From contig JAOZTQ010000047.1 of assembly GCA_029939085.1 (NCBI GenBank), positions 1 to 8,607 on the forward strand: a stretch of 8,607 bases of DNA. Reading direction: 5' to 3'. Made by a program: the position numbers and the translations under genes. Positions 1-5,441 of the stretch are shown one piece after another (position 1 is the stretch's first letter; each line of letters opens with the position of its first letter). Below the pieces are notes generated by a model that was not told where the DNA came from, did no database searches, and was given only the letters and a program-made list of their open reading frames with translations. The DNA comes from Candidatus Nanopelagicales bacterium (GTDB lineage: Bacteria > Actinomycetota > Actinomycetes > S36-B12 > GCA-2699445).

Positions 1-1
1 T

Positions 2-532
2 GGATTCGTGTGGGCGCTGATGGAGCACACCGCGACTGGAAAGAAATTTTTAGCCGCATCAGTTCATCTTTCTAGTGAGCAAACTGCCCAGGGAGAGCAG
101 TCTCGGCAAGCATCGGCACGAGCGTTAGCTCCTTGGCTACGCAATCTGGCAAACAGCTGGGGCTTGAAAAACCTGCCTATCTTCATCGCTGGTGACTTGA
201 ACTCGTATCCAGGACGGAACCCCGGGGGAGCTCAGGCGATTCTGGCTGAATCGGGCTATACCGATGGCTACTACGCCAAAAGGGAAAAGAACTCCAACTA
301 CGCGACCAGTAACTCTGCCAATGGCAAGGATGGCTGGCCGGCACGTCCAATCAAGTTCTCCGGACAACCTCCGCGCATCGACTATGTGTGGGGTTCTACT
401 GCAGGGGCGACTCGAATACCCATGAAATATGAAGTCGTCATCAAAACAACTAGCGACGGTGATTTCAGTCCCGAGTATCAAGGATCTGACCACAACCTCG
501 TGGCCGTAAAGTGGAAGTTGCCCGCGGGCTAG
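2..532 (+). CDS. Endonuclease/exonuclease/phosphatase-family protein, C-terminal part
   Basis: Only the C-terminal part is present: the frame is open back to the left edge, so the true start lies outside the window. A GTG at 8 is an in-frame codon, not a convincing start. Counting from that GTG, the metal-dependent EEP (DNase I-like) fold is shown by ASVHLSS (17-23), the strand-turn motif IFIAGDLNS (58-66, Asp and Asn for metal and phosphate binding), RIDYVWG (123-129) and the terminal GSDHNLVAV (159-167), whose Asp-His pair is the catalytic end motif of the family. The segment 90-122, rich in Asn, Lys and Ser, resembles the loop seen in secreted multidomain nucleases of the ExeM/NucH type, but location cannot be judged without the N-terminus. 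It could be a nuclease or a phosphodiesterase; the substrate is not readable from this part. Family assignment is secure, exact activity is not. Confidence 0.85.
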   Translation, partial: GFVWALMEHTATGKKFLAASVHLSSEQTAQGEQSRQASARALAPWLRNLANSWGLKNLPIFIAGDLNSYPGRNPGGAQAILAESGYTDGYYAKREKNSNYATSNSANGKDGWPARPIKFSGQPPRIDYVWGSTAGATRIPMKYEVVIKTTSDGDFSPEYQGSDHNLVAVKWKLPAG

Positions 533-539
533 GCAACTT
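515..539 (+). terminator. Hairpin spanning the stop codon of the EEP gene
   Basis: A perfect 8-bp inverted repeat, AAGTTGCC (515-522) and GGCAACTT (532-539), with a 9-nt loop. The TAG stop (530-532) sits at the loop/stem junction. The stem is followed by only one further T, so it is a poor classical intrinsic terminator; actinobacterial terminators often lack a U-tract. It may end transcription before the FUSC gene or protect the mRNA 3' end. Confidence 0.4.
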
Positions 540-619
540 TGGGTCAATGAATTTTGTTACCCGATAGAGTGATACTCGCCTAGTGACGCACTGCTGACAC
601 CTTCTCTTGGAGGCCTGAC

Positions 620-1669
620 ATGAGCCAGGATTCTTCAGGTACGGCATCAGCAGCCGGTGCGGGTTCGGAACCTGAGGGGCAACCCGGTGTCGGTCGAAGG
701 CTATTCGGCGGCATCGTGGTAGTCGTACTCATGCTGACTTTGCCTGCTGTTGTGGGCTACTTCCTCGGCGGCGAATCGATCGCTGCAGCAACAGGAGCAG
801 CGGAGGGAAGCCTCGTAGGTCTCCTCATCGCGATCACCTGCGGGCGACAACGTGTCTTTGTCTTTTTGCCGGTTCTCGCAGTCGCCGCATTGGCTGGCTA
901 CGGCCTGTATGGCAGCTGGTGGTGGGTACTCGTCTGCATCACATTGGCCGCGATTACCGGGTGGCAAGCCCATAACGGTCTGCATTTACCGTTCGCCTTG
1001 GCCGCGATACTTTTTTGTGTCGCACGACCCAACGATCAAGACTTCAATATCTGGATCTTCACCATCTCGATTGTGCTCGGAGCCCTATGGGGAACTCTGC
1101 TGTCTCGTAAGGTAGGCGCACCAAAAAAGATCACGTTTAACGCGGCAAATAACCACGATGCAGCAATATATGCAGCAGTTCTGACCCTCGCCGTAACTGT
1201 TGCGAGTCTGGTGATGATGTGGCTCGACCATCCCCAGGGCTATTGGCTTCCCATGACCGTCTTCATATTGGCCATCCCCAAGCCAGGAGTAAATCTCACT
1301 CAACGCGCAACTCATCGCCTCTTGGGGACCCTCATCGGCGTCTCACTTGCCTACCTAACGATTCAAATCGGTTCACCCGACCTACTGTCGTTATTCCTCG
1401 CATCCGCGCTTCTGGTACTCGCTTTCGTCGTTCGTGAACCGGATTGGTTGAATCAAGCTGTAGTGTCAGCCGCCGTCGTTCTCGTCATGACACCCATTTA
1501 CGGGAATGAAGTCGGCGGAGCCCGCCTACTCATGACTGGGCTGGCCGCGCTAATTTCTGTCGCTGCTCTGATCGTGTGGACACGATGGAACAGTAGCGAT
1601 CCAAAGGTGAAACAAACCGATGAAGAAATCCGATCCACCGTCACAACCTTCACCGAATCGCGCACTTAG
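620..1669 (+). CDS. FUSC-family integral membrane protein (putative aromatic compound exporter)
   Basis: A 349-residue polytopic membrane protein. A polar, Gly/Ser-rich N-tail (1-25) is followed by hydrophobic segments near 29-49, 55-73, 79-97, 99-115, 121-135, 144-162, 183-202, 233-250, 253-271, 278-294 and 302-320, that is two blocks of about five or six helices. The second block carries the FUSC/FUSC_2 (fusaric acid resistance-like) signature: YWLPMTVFILAIPKPG (208-223), followed by TQRATHRLLGTLIGV (227-241). Relatives export aromatic acids or related small molecules; the substrate here is unknown. The ATG at 620 is supported by a strong ribosome site, GGAGG at 609-613, with a 6-nt spacer. 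It lacks the large cytoplasmic domain of the long proteobacterial AaeB-type members. The C-tail (323-349) is polar. It is separated from the preceding gene by a hairpin and from the next by 58 bases, so it may be its own unit. Confidence 0.85.
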   Translation: MSQDSSGTASAAGAGSEPEGQPGVGRRLFGGIVVVVLMLTLPAVVGYFLGGESIAAATGAAEGSLVGLLIAITCGRQRVFVFLPVLAVAALAGYGLYGSWWWVLVCITLAAITGWQAHNGLHLPFALAAILFCVARPNDQDFNIWIFTISIVLGALWGTLLSRKVGAPKKITFNAANNHDAAIYAAVLTLAVTVASLVMMWLDHPQGYWLPMTVFILAIPKPGVNLTQRATHRLLGTLIGVSLAYLTIQIGSPDLLSLFLASALLVLAFVVREPDWLNQAVVSAAVVLVMTPIYGNEVGGARLLMTGLAALISVAALIVWTRWNSSDPKVKQTDEEIRSTVTTFTESRT

Positions 1670-1686
1670 TAGGTTTTTCGAATCGC

Positions 1687-1707
1687 CCTGAAGTTGCGCC
1701 TTCAAGG
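1687..1707 (+). terminator. Weak imperfect hairpin after the FUSC gene
   Basis: CCTGAAG (1687-1693) can pair with CTTCA (1700-1704) and then GG (1706-1707) across a single bulged A, with a 6-nt loop, followed by TTT. It lies 18 bases after the FUSC stop and 20 before the DUF427 start. It could be a weak terminator, but the pairing is short and may be chance. Confidence 0.22.
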
Positions 1708-1727
1708 TTTGCCCTCAAACTACAAAC

Positions 1728-2222
1728 ATGAGGCCATCTCCAGACCCCGTCCAACCGGGGCAAGAATCCGTGTGGGACTACCCCCGGCCACCGGCGCTCG
1801 TAGCAAGTTCTGAACTGGTAAAAGTGTGGTTCGGCGGTGAGTTGATTGCTGAGACTCAGTCCTCATTGAGAATTCTGGAGACTTCGCACGCACCCGCGTA
1901 CTATCTGCCAACCGCTGACATTACCCCTGGCGTCGTTCGCCCCAACGAAAACACGTCGTGGTGCGAATACAAGGGCATGGCACGATACGGCGATCTCGTC
2001 GTCGGTGAGCACCTCTCCCGCAGTGCCTGCTGGTGGTATCCAGAACCGGCCGCAGGCTATGAGGAGCTACTAAATACGATCTCGTTTTACCCGCAGCGGG
2101 TATCTGCTTGTGAGGTCGACGGTGAAACCGTGTTGCCCTTGCAAAGCGCTTTTTACGGGGACTGGCCTACCTCACGCATAGCCGGCCCCTATAAGGGCGC
2201 TCCCGGCACCGAAGGGTGGTAG
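1728..2222 (+). CDS. DUF427 domain-containing protein
   Basis: A 164-residue protein matching the full length of the actinobacterial DUF427 family (PF04248). Characteristic stretches are SVWDYPRPP (14-22), VWFGGELIAET (33-43), the ILETSHAPAYYLP block (49-61), WCEYKGMARY (78-87), the Trp/Tyr-Pro segment WWYPEPAAGY (101-110), FYPQRVSACEVDGE (120-133) and the C-terminal FYGDW...GPYKGAPGTEGW (142-164). The biochemical role of the family is not established as far as I know; the fold is a compact beta-rich domain and the protein is soluble with no signal peptide. The ATG at 1728 has no Shine-Dalgarno sequence in the preceding 15 bases, and the family N-terminus begins at this residue, so the start is likely right and initiation may be leaderless. 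Its TAG stop lies 47 bases before the preferred tgt start, so the two are probably cotranscribed; whether this links it to tRNA modification is inference. Confidence 0.9.
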   Translation: MRPSPDPVQPGQESVWDYPRPPALVASSELVKVWFGGELIAETQSSLRILETSHAPAYYLPTADITPGVVRPNENTSWCEYKGMARYGDLVVGEHLSRSACWWYPEPAAGYEELLNTISFYPQRVSACEVDGETVLPLQSAFYGDWPTSRIAGPYKGAPGTEGW

Positions 2223-2230
2223 TTGCCCCA

Positions 2231-2262
2231 GATCCGAGGGTCATTACGGATCACTGTAATGA
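2231..2262 (+). promoter_or_regulatory. Interlocked inverted repeats (candidate H-type pseudoknot) upstream of tgt
   Basis: Two perfect inverted repeats interleave. GATCCG (2231-2236) pairs with CGGATC (2247-2252), and TCATTAC (2241-2247) pairs with GTAATGA (2256-2262). C2247 can belong to either helix, leaving two 6-bp stems joined by loops of 4, 0 and 4 nt, which is sterically possible for an H-type pseudoknot; alternatively the two are mutually exclusive hairpins. The element ends 7 bases before the GTG at 2270. Small pseudoknots control queuosine genes in other bacteria (preQ1 riboswitches), but this does not match the preQ1-I pattern I know (A-rich third loop, AAGG-type tail). If tgt starts at 2216 instead, the region is coding and the repeats are probably chance. 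Confidence 0.28.
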
Positions 2263-2269
2263 TGTTGAG

Positions 2270-3490
2270 GTGTTTGATTTTCAGATATCCAACTCATTGA
2301 GTGGGTCCGACGGTCGGCTCACACTCGGCCGGACCGGCACCATCACGACTCCCCACGGCGCTATCGAAACCCCAGCATTCATACCTGTTGGCACAAAGGC
2401 CACTCTCAAGGCCCTTACCCCTGCGGATCTTGCGTCGACTGGCTCTCAAGCCGTACTCGCTAATGCTTACCATCTCTATCTGCAACCAGGCTCCGAACTT
2501 ATCGATCAGATGGGCGGCGTCGGACGCTTCATGGGCTGGGAGGGCCCAACCTTTACGGACAGTGGTGGGTTCCAGGTGATGTCGCTGGGGGTCGGATTCA
2601 AGAAAGTCATCGCGATGGACGCAAAAGGTGTCGCGAATGACGACGTCATCGCCAAAGGTAAAGATCGGTTAGCTCACGTTGACGATGATGGCGTCACATT
2701 CAAGTCTCACCTTGACGGTTCGATGCATCGATTCACGCCCGAAGTTTCCATGCAGGTCCAGCATCAGATCGGAGCCGACATAATTTTCGCTTTCGATGAA
2801 TGCACGACACTAATGAATACTCGGGCCTACCAAGAACAATCGGTCGCCAGAACAGCCGAATGGGCGCGTCGGTGTATCACAGAGCATCAACGTCTCACCG
2901 AGCAACGAGTAAACCATCCATATCAGGGGCTCTTCGGCGTAATACAGGGTGCGCAGTATGAGGACTTGCGTCGTTCTGCCGCACGCGATCTAGGTGCATT
3001 AGATTTCGACGGGTTCGGTATCGGTGGAGCTTTGGAGAAGGAGAATCTCGGCCGAATTGTGAGCTGGGTGAATCAGGAATTACCCAGGGACAAACCTCGA
3101 CATCTGCTGGGCATCGGGGAGCCAGACGACCTATTTGTCGCAATCGAGCAGGGAGTTGACACATTCGATTGTGTGACCCCTTCACGGGTAGCCCGAAATG
3201 CTTCACTCTTTGCTGACAACGGGCGTTTCAATATCACTAGTTCAGTCAATCGTTGGAACGACAACCCGGTGCAACCTGACTGTGACTGCTACACCTGCGC
3301 AAACTTCACGCGGGCCTATCTGCATCACCTGTTCAAGGCCAAGGAGATGCTCGCTTCAACTCTGGCCACGATTCACAATGTTCGCTTCATAGTTCGGCTA
3401 GTGGATCGAATCCGGGACTCAATTTCGCAGGGGAACTTCTATGAGTTCCGCGATGATTTCTTGGGTCAATTTTATGCTGCGCGAGATTAG
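2270..3490 (+). CDS. tgt: tRNA-guanine(34) transglycosylase (Tgt)
   Basis: Exchanges guanine for a 7-deazaguanine base at position 34 of tRNAs with GUN anticodons, the tRNA-level step of queuosine synthesis. With the GTG at 2270 the protein has 406 residues. Visible are GRTGTITTPHG (20-30), PAFIPVGTKATLKAL (35-49), TDSGGFQVMSL (96-106, Asp97 general acid/base), FAFDE (173-177), GVIQGA (223-228), GIGG (250-253), the nucleophile in DTFDCV (Asp300) and the zinc site Cys338, Cys340, Cys343, His369 with family spacing. Residues 108-140 form an insertion relative to the short Zymomonas-type enzyme. The loop after GIGG reads ALEKE where the Zymomonas enzyme has LAVGE. Start choice: an in-frame GTG at 2216 would add 18 residues and overlap DUF427 by 7 bases; 2270 fits the family N-terminus better, though neither has a good ribosome site. 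TGTAAT at 2255-2260 could be a -10 for a leaderless transcript. The stop interlocks with that of yhhQ. Confidence 0.93.
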   Translation: MFDFQISNSLSGSDGRLTLGRTGTITTPHGAIETPAFIPVGTKATLKALTPADLASTGSQAVLANAYHLYLQPGSELIDQMGGVGRFMGWEGPTFTDSGGFQVMSLGVGFKKVIAMDAKGVANDDVIAKGKDRLAHVDDDGVTFKSHLDGSMHRFTPEVSMQVQHQIGADIIFAFDECTTLMNTRAYQEQSVARTAEWARRCITEHQRLTEQRVNHPYQGLFGVIQGAQYEDLRRSAARDLGALDFDGFGIGGALEKENLGRIVSWVNQELPRDKPRHLLGIGEPDDLFVAIEQGVDTFDCVTPSRVARNASLFADNGRFNITSSVNRWNDNPVQPDCDCYTCANFTRAYLHHLFKAKEMLASTLATIHNVRFIVRLVDRIRDSISQGNFYEFRDDFLGQFYAARD

Positions 3491-4230
3491 GACTTGGCGT
3501 AATCCCGTGTTTCGTCATAGGTGGGCTCACTGCGTTTGACCACCCGAACCACCTGATAGGTGACGGGCAGCAATACCGCCTCAACAACCGTCTTATACAG
3601 ATAGCCGATAAGGACATAGTTGATGAACTCTGCGCCGGTGATGATGCCATAGAACGCGATCGTGCAGAAGACAACTGTATCCGCGAGTTGACCCACGGCC
3701 GTCGAGCCCAAGAGACGTACCCAGAGATATTTCTCGTTGGTGCGTTCCTTGATCCACACCAAGACGTAGGCGTTGAGTAGCTGCCCCACAAGGTAGCCCG
3801 CCAAACTCGCCAAGACGATTCGTGGCACGAATCCGAGCACCGCCTCGAACGCTTCCTGATTTTCCCAGTCCGTAGCAGGCGGTGAGATCTGAACTAGGAA
3901 AAAGGTGAGCGCCGCTAAAGCACCCATAAGGAATCCGAGGAAAATCGCTTTGCGAGCAGCTTTGAAACCGTAAACCTCGGCTAGCACATCTCCCACGATG
4001 TAAACGAGCGGAAACAGGAAGGCGCCACCGTCGGTGATAATCGGAAACTCAAATCCCGCCACAGAGAACGGTCCGAATTCGATTAGCTTCACAGCACCGA
4101 TATTTGAGATAAGCAGCAACGAAACAAAGACAACGACAATGGTCGTGTAGTTGCCTCTAGGAACCCGGGCAAACCGCGGTTCTGAAGAAAAACCTTCGGT
4201 TACAGCAGTGGAACTCTGACGGTCAGACAT
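3487..4230 (-). CDS. yhhQ: Queuosine precursor transporter (YhhQ/VUT family)
   Basis: A 247-residue membrane protein of the YhhQ/Vut_1 family (PF02592), whose E. coli member imports preQ0/preQ1. After a polar 26-residue cytoplasmic tail, hydrophobic segments lie near 28-50, 68-84, 95-114, 131-160, 176-196 and 202-228. The family signatures are DGGAFLFPLVYIVGDVLAEV (67-86) and RLLGSTAVGQLADTVVF (172-188). It faces tgt tail to tail; the two stop codons share the four bases TTAG (3487-3490), so there is no intergenic terminator. The pairing with tgt strongly supports a role in queuosine precursor salvage; which base is carried (preQ0, preQ1 or queuine) is not readable. The ATG at 4230 has no Shine-Dalgarno sequence; on the minus strand CACAAT (4242-4237) ends 6 bases before the ATG, which would fit a leaderless transcript, though the -35 is poor. 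Confidence 0.92.
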   Translation of the reverse strand: MSDRQSSTAVTEGFSSEPRFARVPRGNYTTIVVVFVSLLLISNIGAVKLIEFGPFSVAGFEFPIITDGGAFLFPLVYIVGDVLAEVYGFKAARKAIFLGFLMGALAALTFFLVQISPPATDWENQEAFEAVLGFVPRIVLASLAGYLVGQLLNAYVLVWIKERTNEKYLWVRLLGSTAVGQLADTVVFCTIAFYGIITGAEFINYVLIGYLYKTVVEAVLLPVTYQVVRVVKRSEPTYDETRDYAKS

Positions 4231-4286
4231 AACGTGATTGTGACAAGAACGCTTGATTGGACAGACAGCGGGTCACCCCAAATCAA

Positions 4287-4311
4287 CGAGAACCACAACA
4301 TCATGTTCTCG
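4287..4311. promoter_or_regulatory. Perfect dyad in the divergent yhhQ / NTF2-like intergenic region
   Basis: CGAGAAC (4287-4293) and GTTCTCG (4305-4311) form a perfect 7-bp inverted repeat with an 11-bp spacer, arm centres 18 bp apart, close to two helical turns. Nested in it is AACAT-C-ATGTT (4297-4307). It lies 31-55 bases upstream of the GTG at 4342 and would overlap the -35 region of that gene, the usual position of a repressor operator. The protein that might bind is unknown; it is not a clean actinobacterial LexA box. Confidence 0.35.
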
Positions 4312-4329
4312 ACAGCACACTGCGCCTGA

Positions 4330-4335
4330 TAGAAC
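4330..4335 (+). promoter_or_regulatory. Possible -10 for a leaderless NTF2-like transcript
   Basis: TAGAAC matches TATAAT at four of six positions and ends 6 bases before the GTG at 4342. There is no Shine-Dalgarno sequence there, so a transcript starting at or near the G of the start codon is plausible. The -35 at 17-18 bases (TTCTCG/TCTCGA) is poor and lies in the dyad. Confidence 0.25.
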
Positions 4336-4341
4336 AGAGTC

Positions 4342-4773
4342 GTGACCGACAGCGCAACCCAACCTAAAGCACTACGTCACTGGCATGAGGTCGTGATCAG
4401 TCGTGATCCCGTTATGCTCTCGGAGCTATTGGCCGAAGATGCAACATTCCATTCCCCGGTACTCTTCCAACCCCAGCGCGGCAGAGATCTCACCGCCCTC
4501 TATCTCGTAGGCGCAATGCACGTGCTCGCTAATGACAGTTTTCAATACGTTCGTGAACTAAGTGGAGACCGCGACGCTGTACTTGAGTTCACCGCCGAGG
4601 TAGATGGAATCCACGTGAATGGAATCGACATGATCACCTGGGACCACAACGATCAGATCACCGACTTCAAAGTGATGCTCCGGCCATTCCGCGCCATCCA
4701 ACTGGTACAGCAGAAGATGGCCGAACTACTCCAAGCTACGAAAGAAGATCACTCCGTCAACGAAGTCACCTGA
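4342..4773 (+). CDS. NTF2-like (SnoaL-like) family protein
   Basis: A 143-residue soluble protein with the NTF2/SnoaL-like cone fold pattern: an N-terminal helix HWHEVVISRDPVMLSELLAE (13-32) followed by DATFHSPV (33-40), a loop with QPQRGRDLTALYL (44-55), then the strands FQYVRELSGDRDAVLEF (67-83) and GIHVNGIDMITWDHNDQITDFKVML (89-113), ending in a helix (115-133). Members include ketosteroid isomerase-like enzymes and small-molecule binding proteins; no catalytic pair can be assigned with confidence, so the function is open. The GTG at 4342 is the only start that keeps the first helix, and it has no ribosome site. The last 15 residues and the stop overlap the end of the convergent acetyltransferase gene by 48 bases; homologues as I recall them end near residue 130, so this tail (ATKEDHSVNEVT) may be an extension by stop-codon loss. 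Confidence 0.85.
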   Translation: MTDSATQPKALRHWHEVVISRDPVMLSELLAEDATFHSPVLFQPQRGRDLTALYLVGAMHVLANDSFQYVRELSGDRDAVLEFTAEVDGIHVNGIDMITWDHNDQITDFKVMLRPFRAIQLVQQKMAELLQATKEDHSVNEVT

Positions 4774-5226
4774 GGGCAATCGATACGCCATCGGAACCTC
4801 ACCAATTTCTCGAAACCCCATATCCAACCACAACCGAAGAGCAGGCTCATTCGACCTGAGCACGAGATTGAACTGCATGGCTAGGAATCCTCTGGATCTG
4901 GCTACAGCCATCGAATCCAGGCACATTGCTCGACCAACGCCTCGTCGGGTGAAATCGGAAAATGTGACGTAGCCGCAATTGGCAATGTGGGCACCAGGCC
5001 CTCGTTGATTGGCCTTGAGGTAGTAACTGCCGATAACCCTGTCTCGATGAACCGCTACACGGATTTCGTGCTCCGATGAGAACCACCACTCTTGGATCTG
5101 ATCTCTTGAAAGATCCGGCTCGATTGCATAACTCTCCGCACTACGTACGATCGGCTCCACTATGTCGACGACAGCCTCGGTTTCGTCGGACTTAACCGCA
5201 CGTATCGATAGTTCCGGGTCGCGCAT
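4726..5226 (-). CDS. GNAT-family N-acetyltransferase
   Basis: A 166-residue single-domain acetyl-CoA-dependent acetyltransferase of the GNAT superfamily. It starts with LSIRAVKSDETEAVVDIV (6-23), has a beta4 strand HIANCGYVTFS (80-90) and the acetyl-CoA pyrophosphate loop RRGVGRAM (94-101, R-x-x-G-x-A pattern), and ends with the motif B region NLVLRSNEPALRLWLDMGFREIG (120-142) in which N126 and the LW-x-x-x-GF segment are typical. The acceptor (amine, amino acid or protein) cannot be told. The ATG at 5226 is supported by AAGAGGA ending 5 bases upstream on the minus strand. The 3' end runs 48 bases into the NTF2-like gene on the other strand. It is divergent from the sulfotransferase gene across 215 bases. 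Confidence 0.85.
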   Translation of the reverse strand: MRDPELSIRAVKSDETEAVVDIVEPIVRSAESYAIEPDLSRDQIQEWWFSSEHEIRVAVHRDRVIGSYYLKANQRGPGAHIANCGYVTFSDFTRRGVGRAMCLDSMAVARSRGFLAMQFNLVLRSNEPALRLWLDMGFREIGEVPMAYRLPSGDFVDGVIFFRSLE

Positions 5227-5375
5227 ACTGGTCCTCTTATCAGGGGCTGCGAGAAAAACTCAACCCAACGATACTCTTCGACAAAAGAAAACAACCCACG
5301 TCGCATCATCCGACTACGGAAGATTTTCGCATCCGTTCAGCCCGGGGCATACCGCTTCAAACCGAGGTTCCCGAC

Positions 5376-5381
5376 TATACT
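5376..5381 (+). promoter_or_regulatory. Candidate -10 box for the sulfotransferase gene
   Basis: TATACT (five of six to TATAAT) lies 60 bases before the ATG at 5442, giving a leader of roughly 50-55 bases. No good -35 is seen at 17-18 bases. The rest of the 5227-5441 gap holds an A-rich stretch (5281-5295) and a palindrome AGCTAGCT (5397-5404) but no convincing small gene. Confidence 0.35.
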
Positions 5382-5441
5382 CGCGGCGACCGATCAAGCT
5401 AGCTATCCACGATTTCACGGCTTATTTGGAGGGCGCATCAC

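Noticed and set aside
137..547. 136-residue minus-strand frame over the EEP gene
   Set aside because: The plus strand carries the recognised EEP motifs across the same bases; the antisense frame shows no family features.
1654..1686. Direct repeat CGAATCGC (1654-1661 and 1679-1686) around the FUSC stop
   Set aside because: An 8-base repeat at 25-base spacing with no phasing or dyad, one copy inside the coding region; probably chance.
2231..2290. A standard preQ1-I riboswitch before tgt
   Set aside because: The pairing topology is similar, but the A-rich third loop, AAGG-type tail and loop pattern of preQ1-I are missing; kept only as a generic pseudoknot candidate.
4287..4311. LexA/SOS box in the yhhQ / NTF2-like gap
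   Set aside because: The actinobacterial box is GAAC-N4-GTTC; here the inner pair is CAAC-N5-GTTC and the outer arms are 11 bp apart, and neither neighbour is an SOS gene.
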